Shown here: positions 7,724 to 12,348 of the stretch, in pieces
Position numbering within the stretch: position 1 is the stretch's first letter
Layout of the letters: every line of letters begins with the position of its first letter
From: Coleofasciculus sp. S288
GTDB taxonomy: Bacteria; Cyanobacteriota; Cyanobacteriia; Cyanobacteriales; Coleofasciculaceae
Reading direction: 5' to 3'
Assembly: GCA_020216575.1 (NCBI GenBank)
Contig: JAIUYC010000023.1
Location: forward strand, 1 to 12,348
DNA length: 12,348 bases
Position numbers and translations under genes: made by a program
The notes under the pieces: model-generated
What the model saw: the letters and a program-made list of their open reading frames with translations, nothing else
Told to the model about the DNA's origin: nothing
The model's database searches: none

Positions 7724-7903
7724 ATGCCTTATACCAAAGAAGAGCGCGGACTGCTCAATAACTTTGCCCCAGAGACAAAAACTTATCAGGCAGAACCTCC
7801 AACAAAAGGGCAAATTCGGAACTACCTTATATGGGGTACAGGCGCTCTAATCCTCGTTGGCGGCTTGCTGTTCATTGCCTTTTCAGCTTCCAACGTTAGC
7901 TAA
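7724..7903 (+). CDS. ssl1498-type small light-harvesting-like membrane protein
   Basis: 59-aa protein starting MPYTKEERGLLNNFAPETKT, with YQAEPPTKGQ before a single membrane helix (about 35-53, LIWGTGALILVGGLLFIAF) and a short polar end. The MPYT-EE-G-LNNFA start followed by a YxAEPPT segment is what I recall of the cyanobacterial ssl1498 family, annotated as light-harvesting-like. Its exact function is not established. It lacks the ExxNGRxAMxG chlorophyll-binding motif of Hli proteins, so pigment binding cannot be assumed. The start is supported by AAAGG (7710-7714) nine bases upstream. A TTACATT palindrome further upstream may regulate it. It converges on the TPR gene with a 51-bp gap. It is shorter than most automatic ORF cutoffs and easily missed. 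Confidence 0.85.
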   Translation: MPYTKEERGLLNNFAPETKTYQAEPPTKGQIRNYLIWGTGALILVGGLLFIAFSASNVS

Positions 7904-7916
7904 GCAGACTCGGCCA

Positions 7917-7948
7917 AGGTGGCAGGGAAAGACCAGCCCAACCCACCT
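7917..7948. terminator. Possible bidirectional terminator hairpin between convergent genes
   Basis: AGGTGG (7917-7922) pairs with CCACCT (7943-7948), and inside it GGG (7925-7927) can pair with CCC (7937-7939). It lies in the 51-bp gap between two convergent stop codons, where a shared terminator is expected. No clear T-run follows on either strand, so this is weak. Confidence 0.3.
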
Positions 7949-7954
7949 GTCATC

Positions 7955-8776
7955 TTACTGCTGAATGATTTGAATGGCGTCCATTGCATTCCGGTAATTC
8001 GCTGTCCGCTCTTGTGATTGGAAAAGCTCAGCCGCTTTCTTCAAGTCTTTAACGGCTTCTTCAGCTTTGTTGAGGTGGAAGTAAGTAATACCCCGATTAT
8101 AAAACGCTTCGGCGAATGTGGGTTGAATCCGAATCGTCTCGGTGTAATCGTCAACAGCAGCCTGATGCTGATTGAGGCGATTGCGAGTTAAACCCCGATT
8201 GTAGTAAGCCATGGCATTGTTGGGGTTAATGCGAAGTGCCTGCTCGTAATCAGCCAGCGCTGCCTGATGCTCTCCCAGTTCATCACGAGCATTGCCTCGG
8301 CTAATGTAAGCCGTATCGTTGTCGGGATTGAGCGAGATGGCTTTGGAGCAGTCGGCGATCGCTTCTTTGTATTTTTCTGAAACAAAATAGGCATAGCCTC
8401 GATTGCTATACGCTTGAGCAAAATCGGGATTCAGTCGAATCGCTTCCGTATAGTCGGTGATCGCTTTGTCATAATTGCCCAGAGTGTGATGGACATAGCC
8501 CCGGTTGTAGTAAGTATCTGCATCATTGGGGTTGAGTTGCAGCGCTTGGGTAAAATCTGCGATCGCTCCTTGGTAATCCCCAGCATCGAGTTTATCAACG
8601 CCCCGGTTGTATAGTTCCACATCGCTCATCGGCTTGGTATCGGTTTGAGACACCATTAGCAAGTTGGAGTCTATAGCGATACCCTCATCCCACTGCTGAG
8701 CCTGAACCGCTTCAGCCAATCCAGCCATTACCATAGCAACTCCCACAAGTGTGAGCATTCGATAGGTCAAATTCAT
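7955..8776 (-). CDS. Exported tetratricopeptide-repeat protein
   Basis: 273-aa protein if started at the ATG at 8776. Residues 1-26 form a signal peptide (MNLTYRMLTLVGVAMVMAGL, then AEAVQA before QQ). Six consecutive 34-residue TPR units follow (about 52-255), each with the AYYNRG...GNYDKAIxDYxxAIxLNP pattern; the last is diverged. It ends with a helical tail (DAIQIIQQ). TPR arrays bind proteins, so a periplasmic or thylakoid-lumenal scaffold or assembly role is plausible, but no partner can be named. The frame is open upstream to an ATG at 8953. I chose 8776 because GGAGGG lies six bases before it and because the signal peptide then sits at the true N-terminus; the extra 59 residues look non-conserved. 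It is divergent from the PsbP-like lipoprotein gene across 204 bp. Confidence 0.9.
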   Translation of the reverse strand: MNLTYRMLTLVGVAMVMAGLAEAVQAQQWDEGIAIDSNLLMVSQTDTKPMSDVELYNRGVDKLDAGDYQGAIADFTQALQLNPNDADTYYNRGYVHHTLGNYDKAITDYTEAIRLNPDFAQAYSNRGYAYFVSEKYKEAIADCSKAISLNPDNDTAYISRGNARDELGEHQAALADYEQALRINPNNAMAYYNRGLTRNRLNQHQAAVDDYTETIRIQPTFAEAFYNRGITYFHLNKAEEAVKDLKKAAELFQSQERTANYRNAMDAIQIIQQ

Positions 8777-8782
8777 TGTTTT

Positions 8783-8788
8783 CCCTCC
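8783..8788 (-). promoter_or_regulatory. Strong ribosome binding site deciding the TPR start
   Basis: On the minus strand GGAGGG is followed by AAAACA and then ATG (8776-8774), near-ideal Shine-Dalgarno spacing. It marks the internal ATG rather than the one at 8953 as the real start. It is one of the few clear Shine-Dalgarno sites in the window. Confidence 0.75.
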
Positions 8789-8980
8789 AAGAAAGCATTC
8801 AAACAGGGTGGACATATACGTCCCAGTCAGAAAGCCAATCGTTACAACTCCTAACCGATATGGGTTGAAACCAATAAAAACCCAAGCCCTAACCACCACA
8901 TTACCCAAGTCAGTCAACTTTTGGCGCAGGAGAGGCAGGGTAAGATGAGACAATAAAACAGCAGGATTGAAGCGAGAGAG

Positions 8981-9520
8981 ATGCTGAAAACAATTGTCGC
9001 ACTGCTGCTACTGGTATTAAGCCTAGGTCTGCATGGCTGTGCTGCCGGTGTCGGTGGACTGAAAAGCTATGTGGATGCTACAGATGGCTATGAGTTTTTG
9101 TATCCCAACGATTGGCTTCCAGTCCAAGTGACTGATGGACCCGACGTTGTGTTCCGCGATATGATCGAGCGCACTGAAAACGTGAGTGTTGTAGTCAGCC
9201 CAGTTCCAGATGAGAAAACCCTTGATGATTTAGGAACCCCTGGAGAAGTGGGTTACCAGTTGCAAAAAAATGCGATCGCTCCTCCCGACTCGGGACGCCA
9301 AGCCGAATTGATCAATGCCGAAGCGCGTGAGTCTAACGGCAAAACCTATTACCTTCTGGAATACAACGTCAAACTTCCCAACCAACAACGGCACAACCTG
9401 GCCAGTGTTGCTGTAAGTCGTGGCAAACTATATACGTTTAATGCGTCTACAACAGAGAAACGCTGGCAAAAGGTACATGACTTGCTCGAACAATCCGTAA
9501 AGTCTTTTTCAGTGTACTAA
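8981..9520 (+). CDS. psbP: PsbP-family (CyanoP) photosystem II lipoprotein
   Basis: 179-aa thylakoid-lumenal lipoprotein of the PsbP family, the cyanobacterial CyanoP associated with photosystem II assembly. The lipoprotein signal peptide has lipobox LHGC, with acylated Cys20. The PsbP domain follows: GYEFLYPNDW (36-45), VVFRDMIERTENVSVVVSPV (56-75), LGTPGEVGYQL (84-94), TYYLLEYNVKLPNQQRHNLA (122-141) and YTFNASTTEKRW (151-162), ending LEQSVKSFSVY. The length matches cyanobacterial PsbP-like proteins. The start ATG follows a purine-rich GCGAGAGAG. Upstream TAAGAT (8941-8946) could be a -10 element, but I see no convincing -35. Maf follows 179 bp later on the same strand. Confidence 0.92.
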   Translation: MLKTIVALLLLVLSLGLHGCAAGVGGLKSYVDATDGYEFLYPNDWLPVQVTDGPDVVFRDMIERTENVSVVVSPVPDEKTLDDLGTPGEVGYQLQKNAIAPPDSGRQAELINAEARESNGKTYYLLEYNVKLPNQQRHNLASVAVSRGKLYTFNASTTEKRWQKVHDLLEQSVKSFSVY

Positions 9521-9530
9521 TTGGTAAATA

Positions 9531-9698
9531 GGGGGTCAGGGGTCAGGAGACGTAGATTGTCATGCTTTCGTTTTGCGCGGCAGCCCTTGGTGTCTAACTA
9601 GTTAGTTGTCAGTTGTCAGTTGTTAGTTTTTCAAGAGTACTCAATAATGGCCACTGACTCCTGATCAATAACCAATGACCAATAACCAAAGACTAATT
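9531..9698. repeat. Three heptanucleotide runs in the psbP-maf spacer
   Basis: Run 1 (9531-9547) is GGGGTCA-type, the reverse complement of the GACCCCT run at 3496. Run 2 (9604-9631) is AGTTGTC, AGTTGTC, AGTTGTT, AGTTTTT. Run 3 (9664-9698) is ATCAATA, ACCAATG, ACCAATA, ACCAAAG, ACTAATT, ending one base before the maf ATG. They fill much of the 179-bp spacer. Confidence 0.7.
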
Positions 9699-9699
9699 T

Positions 9700-10290
9700 A
9701 TGGGAGTACCAACGTTTGTATTAGCCTCCGCTTCGCCAGCTCGCAAACGCTTGTTACAAAATGCTGGAATAGAACCGGTCGTTTGTAAAAGCGATGTTGA
9801 TGAATCTCAAGTTCAGCTAAGTGATCCAGTAGCACTGGTGGAGACGCTGGCACGGCACAAAGCTCAAGCGGTTGCGGGTCAATTTAGCAATGCGTTAGTA
9901 CTGGGCTGTGATTCGGTTTTGAGTTTGCACGGTGAGATTCACGGGAAACCCGCTGACGCAGAAGAAGCGATCGCTCGTTGGCAGATGATGCGAGGGGAGG
10001 TCGGCATTCTCTACACGGGCCATGCCTTGATTGATTTAACTCAGGACAAAACCCTAGTCCGCTGCGGAATTACAAACGTTTACTTTTCCGATGTGAGCGA
10101 TCGCGAAATCGCTGCCTACGTTGCCACTGGCGAACCCTTGAATGTGGCTGGCTGCTTCGCCTTAGAAGGCAGGGGAGGGTTTTTTGTTGAAAAACTGGAA
10201 GGCTGCCACACTAATGTTATCGGTCTTAGTTTGCCACTCCTGCGTCAGATGCTGGGAGAATTAGGATATGATGTCACCAACTTCTGGTAA
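9700..10290 (+). CDS. maf: Maf-family nucleoside triphosphate pyrophosphatase
   Basis: 196-aa Maf/YhdE-family enzyme, a cytoplasmic house-cleaning pyrophosphatase that hydrolyses (often modified or non-canonical) nucleoside triphosphates to the monophosphate and pyrophosphate; older names call it a septum-formation inhibitor. Family motifs are all present: [12 protein letters not shown] (8-19) for the phosphate-binding SxSPRR, SDVDES (31-36), ARHKAQAVA (51-59), LGCDSVL (68-74) in place of [16 protein letters not shown] (81-90), YTGHALI (105-111), and [20 protein letters not shown] with [10 protein letters not shown] (148-179). Which substrate it prefers cannot be read off. The length is normal. 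The start fits the family ([14 protein letters not shown]), but there is no Shine-Dalgarno; the leader is a heptamer run. The nnr gene follows 193 bp later. Confidence 0.93.
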   Translation: MGVPTFVLASASPARKRLLQNAGIEPVVCKSDVDESQVQLSDPVALVETLARHKAQAVAGQFSNALVLGCDSVLSLHGEIHGKPADAEEAIARWQMMRGEVGILYTGHALIDLTQDKTLVRCGITNVYFSDVSDREIAAYVATGEPLNVAGCFALEGRGGFFVEKLEGCHTNVIGLSLPLLRQMLGELGYDVTNFW

Positions 10291-10349
10291 TCCAGATGTT
10301 AAGTCGTATGGCAAGTGTTGTACCATTTGGTGTTATGAATGTCACAGTT

Positions 10350-10415
10350 GTAGGGGCGGGTTTAGAGGTTTAATTTGGCCATAGACCCATGAATTCTGTT
10401 CAAAACCCGCCCTAC
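10350..10415 (+). repeat. GTAGGGGCGGGTTT palindromic element, copy B
   Basis: The left end GTAGGGGCGGGTTT (10350-10363) pairs with the right end AAAACCCGCCCTAC (10402-10415), apart from one extra G on the left. The centre is about 38 bp and unrelated to those of copies A and C. It sits in the maf-nnr spacer, 68 bp before the nnr start. Confidence 0.8.
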
Positions 10416-10449
10416 CTACCGATAAGTTGTGTCATATTTAAACCCAAAT

Positions 10450-10470
10450 GGTGGTAGGTGTTAGGTGGTA
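10450..10470. repeat. GGTGGTA heptanucleotide run in the nnr leader
   Basis: Three exact 7-bp units: GGTGGTA, GGTGTTA, GGTGGTA. The run continues into GGGAAGT, whose GGGA may serve as a weak ribosome site for the TTG start at 10484. It carries an in-frame TAG (10469-10471), which prevents upstream extension of nnr from the ATG at 10448. Confidence 0.65.
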
Positions 10471-10483
10471 GGGAAGTAGACCG

Positions 10484-12052
10484 TTGATACACCAAAAAAA
10501 TTGGCGAGAACCAATTGAGCAAGTTGTGGTAACGGCTCAACAGATGCGCGAGATTGAAGGGCGTATCTTTGAGGCGGGAATGCCAGTCGCGGCATTAATG
10601 GAAAAAGTTGCAGGACTGACGGCGGCGCGAATTCAAGTGCTTTATCCGCGTTCTCAGTATCATCGCGTTGGTGTGCTAGTCGGCCCGGGTCACAATGGCG
10701 GTGATGCTTTAGTTGTGGCACGCGAACTGCACTTTCAGGGTTACGATGTGCTGATTTACCGCCCAATTGCAAAACTGAAAGACTTAACGGCGAATCATGC
10801 TCAATATGCGGCGAGTTTGGGGATTCCGTTTTACGAGCAAATTCAGCCTTTGCATCAGTGTGACCTGATTGTAGATGGTTTGTTTGGGTTTGGACAAACG
10901 CGATCGCTCGACGGTGAGGTTGCAGATGCGGTTAATCAGTTGAATCAATGGTCACAACCCGTTGTTAGCATCGACTTGCCTTCTGGGATACATACCGATA
11001 CTGGCGAAGTGCTGGGAACGGCGGTTCGAGCTACCCGCGCGTTTTGTCTGGGGTTGTGGAAGCTGGCATTCCTGCAAGACCAAGCGTTGGAATATATTGG
11101 AGAGGCGGAGTTAATTGATTTTGATATCCCGCCCATGGATGTTTGGGCAATCTTGGGTCAACCCGCAGGCATGCAGCGCATGACAGCCGCAATGGCAAGA
11201 GACTTGCTACCTTTGTCTCGTCCGGCGGTGACGCATAAGTATAAGCAGGGGCAGTTGTTAGCGATTTGTGGCTCTCGCAAGTATTCGGGAGGAGCGATTT
11301 TGACGGCACTGGGAGCGCGTGCTAGTGGAGTTGGAATGCTCTCCGTTGCTGTGCCAGACTCTCTCAAACCGCTACTGGTGAGTCATTTGCCAGAAGCACT
11401 AATTATTGGGTGTCCGGAGACGCCAGAAGGAGCGATCGCGCAGTTACCAGACGCCGTAGACTTGAGTGATTATCATGCGATCGCTTGTGGCCCTGGTTTG
11501 ACGCGAGATGCCACGCCCGTGGTGCAAAGCGTGTTAGAAGCTGAATGTACTCTCGTGTTAGATGCCGATGGCTTGAATATTCTTGCAGAACTGAGAACCA
11601 TCCCAACCTTGTTGAGACGTCAGGCTCCTACAGTTTTAACGCCTCACGTCGGCGAATTCAAGCGCTTGTTTCCCGACTCATCAGAATTGCTTCCAGACGG
11701 AGTGAGTGCTGTGCGTAAAGCGTCCCAACGCAGCAAGGCAATAGTATTGTTGAAAGGAGCGAGAACTGCGATCGCACATCTTGGAGGTGCTGTCTGGCTG
11801 ATTCCCGAAAGTACGCCTGCTTTAGCTCGTGGGGGTAGTGGGGATGTTCTCACCGGACTAATTGGAGGACTCGCAGCGCAACCCGCCTTAGCCGAGCAAC
11901 CTTTGGAAGCAACGGTAGCTGCTGCTGCTTGGTGGCATGCTCAAGCGGGTACTTTAGCAGCGAAGGAGCGGACTGAGTTAGGGGTGGATGCGTTTACGCT
12001 ATCACAGTATTTGATTCCGGTGGTGCGATCGCTCTTAGGGATTTGCAAATAA
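10484..12052 (+). CDS. nnr: Bifunctional NAD(P)H-hydrate epimerase / ADP-dependent dehydratase
   Basis: 522-aa metabolite-repair enzyme. The N-terminal YjeF_N domain (about 15-225) epimerises damaged hydrated NAD(P)H (NAD(P)HX). The C-terminal ribokinase-like domain (about 232-520) dehydrates the S-form back to NAD(P)H using ADP. Epimerase motifs: VTAQQMREIEGR, VLVGPGHNGGDALVVAREL (64-82), LIVDGLFGFG (128-137), SIDLPSGIHTDTGE (162-175). Dehydratase motifs: HKYKQGQLLAICGS (251-264), ACGPGLT (334-340), LDADGLN (359-365), TPHVGEF (386-392), LLKGARTAI (422-430) and ARGGSGDVLTG (448-458, Asp454). The start is uncertain: TTG at 10484 with GGGAAG seven bases upstream, or GTG at 10526. An in-frame stop lies just upstream, and the first ATG (10544) would cut the conserved start of the epimerase. 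Confidence 0.94.
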   Translation: MIHQKNWREPIEQVVVTAQQMREIEGRIFEAGMPVAALMEKVAGLTAARIQVLYPRSQYHRVGVLVGPGHNGGDALVVARELHFQGYDVLIYRPIAKLKDLTANHAQYAASLGIPFYEQIQPLHQCDLIVDGLFGFGQTRSLDGEVADAVNQLNQWSQPVVSIDLPSGIHTDTGEVLGTAVRATRAFCLGLWKLAFLQDQALEYIGEAELIDFDIPPMDVWAILGQPAGMQRMTAAMARDLLPLSRPAVTHKYKQGQLLAICGSRKYSGGAILTALGARASGVGMLSVAVPDSLKPLLVSHLPEALIIGCPETPEGAIAQLPDAVDLSDYHAIACGPGLTRDATPVVQSVLEAECTLVLDADGLNILAELRTIPTLLRRQAPTVLTPHVGEFKRLFPDSSELLPDGVSAVRKASQRSKAIVLLKGARTAIAHLGGAVWLIPESTPALARGGSGDVLTGLIGGLAAQPALAEQPLEATVAAAAWWHAQAGTLAAKERTELGVDAFTLSQYLIPVVRSLLGICK

Positions 12053-12063
12053 AAAACGCCCTT

Positions 12064-12124
12064 GTAGGGGCGGGTTTAGGGTTAAATCCGTGGACAAACG
12101 ATCACCTCCGTACAAAACCCGCCC
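12064..12124 (+). repeat. GTAGGGGCGGGTTT palindromic element, copy C
   Basis: The left end GTAGGGGCGGGTTT (12064-12077) pairs over its CGGGTTT part with AAAACCCGCCC (12114-12124); after the right arm the sequence reads GTGC rather than CTAC, as copy A does with GCAC. It begins 12 bp after the nnr stop. CGCCC (12057-12061) can also pair with GGGCG (12068-12072) as a short hairpin. It could help terminate nnr, but no T-run follows. Confidence 0.78.
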
Positions 12125-12164
12125 GTGCGCTAAACTTAGTTCCATCCCTCTGACCCATTGTTGA

Positions 12165-12348
12165 TTATTGCTTGTGAGTTGAGTCATTGTTCTGGATGAT
12201 GCACCTGCCTGTCCGGATATCGAGTATCAGAACCTCGTCGTTGAATTGGGGAACCTCATGGTTGAATTGGGGAACCTCATGGTTGAATTGGGGAACCCCG
12301 TCGTTGAATTGGAGAACCTCGTTGTTGAAATTGGGAACCTCATGATTG
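12165..12348 (-). CDS. Possible 3' end of a heptapeptide-repeat protein (partial)
   Basis: From the right edge the minus strand is open for 60 codons and stops at TAA (12167-12165). It reads a heptapeptide array with the theme PQFNHEV (variants NFNNEVL, QFNDGVP, QFNDEVL), followed by a non-repeated tail ILDIRTGRCIIQ and a polar end. Substitutions inside the array (His/Asp/Asn at one position) are chemically similar, which fits coding but does not prove it. The start would lie beyond the window. The plus strand is also open in the same register (theme NLMVELG), and a 49-codon ATG frame exists at 12196-12345. The array may therefore be non-coding. The function is unknown. Confidence 0.35.
   Translation of the reverse strand, partial: NHEVPNFNNEVLQFNDGVPQFNHEVPQFNHEVPQFNDEVLILDIRTGRCIIQNNDSTHKQ
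12231..12348. repeat. 21-bp tandem repeat array, continues past the window
   Basis: Five full 21-bp units (starts 12231, 12252, 12273, 12294, 12315) and a 13-bp partial unit run to the edge. The consensus is AACCTCATGGTTGAATTGGG plus G. Units 2 and 3 are identical. Unit 1 differs from them at three adjacent positions (GTC for ATG plus no change elsewhere), and units 4 and 5 carry further substitutions. The 21-bp period keeps all reading frames. Confidence 0.92.

Noticed and set aside
8777..8953. 59-residue N-terminal extension of the TPR protein
   Set aside because: A strong GGAGGG site and a signal peptide mark the internal ATG at 8776; the extension would bury the signal peptide.
12196..12345. 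49-codon plus-strand ORF with tandem ATGs and a TSWLNWG theme
   Set aside because: It exists only because the 21-bp repeat keeps frames open, has no clear ribosome site, and ends by chance inside the array.
12231..12348. CRISPR array
   Set aside because: The units are contiguous 21-bp tandem repeats with no unique spacers between them.

Overview
The window comes from a cyanobacterial chromosome, probably a filamentous or other large-genome species. The octamer GCGATCGC (HIP1) occurs about 18 times in 12.3 kb, spread through genes and spacers. The gene content also fits: a PsbP-like photosystem II lipoprotein, a small ssl1498-type light-harvesting-like protein, a glycolate oxidase subunit, and Ser/Thr kinases with cyanobacterial-style C-terminal modules. 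Spacers hold heptanucleotide tandem runs and GTAGGGG-type palindromes of the kind common in filamentous cyanobacteria.

Layout. 1-1032 (minus) is the N-terminal 344 codons of the glycolate oxidase FAD-binding subunit, cut by the window edge. 1242-2969 (minus) is an orphan histidine-kinase-like protein with an intact H-box but an eroded ATP-binding domain. A 561-bp divergent spacer (2970-3530) carries repeats. Next come two co-directional paralogous Ser/Thr kinases, 3531-4952 and 5037-7418. Their catalytic halves are close relatives but their C-termini are unrelated: one has membrane helices plus a small tail domain, the other one membrane helix, a pilin-like domain and a long helical-repeat array. 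A 305-bp spacer with repeats precedes a 59-aa ssl1498-type gene (7724-7903), which converges on a secreted TPR protein (7955-8776, minus). Divergent from that gene is the CyanoP/PsbP lipoprotein (8981-9520), followed by the Maf nucleotide pyrophosphatase (9700-10290) and the bifunctional NAD(P)HX epimerase/dehydratase (10484-12052). The right end holds a palindromic repeat and an array of 21-bp units, which may be the 3' end of a minus-strand heptapeptide-repeat protein.

How the genes relate. Glycolate oxidation, PSII assembly and a light-harvesting-like protein point to photosynthetic metabolism. Maf and Nnr are metabolite-repair (house-cleaning) enzymes in tandem. The histidine kinase and the two Ser/Thr kinases are signalling proteins with no obvious dedicated output gene alongside. 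The most unusual items are the kinase pair, especially the kinase/pilin-like/repeat fusion, the degenerate histidine kinase, and the way heptamer tracts and palindromes occupy the leaders of several genes. I saw no tRNA, rRNA, CRISPR array or intact transposase.
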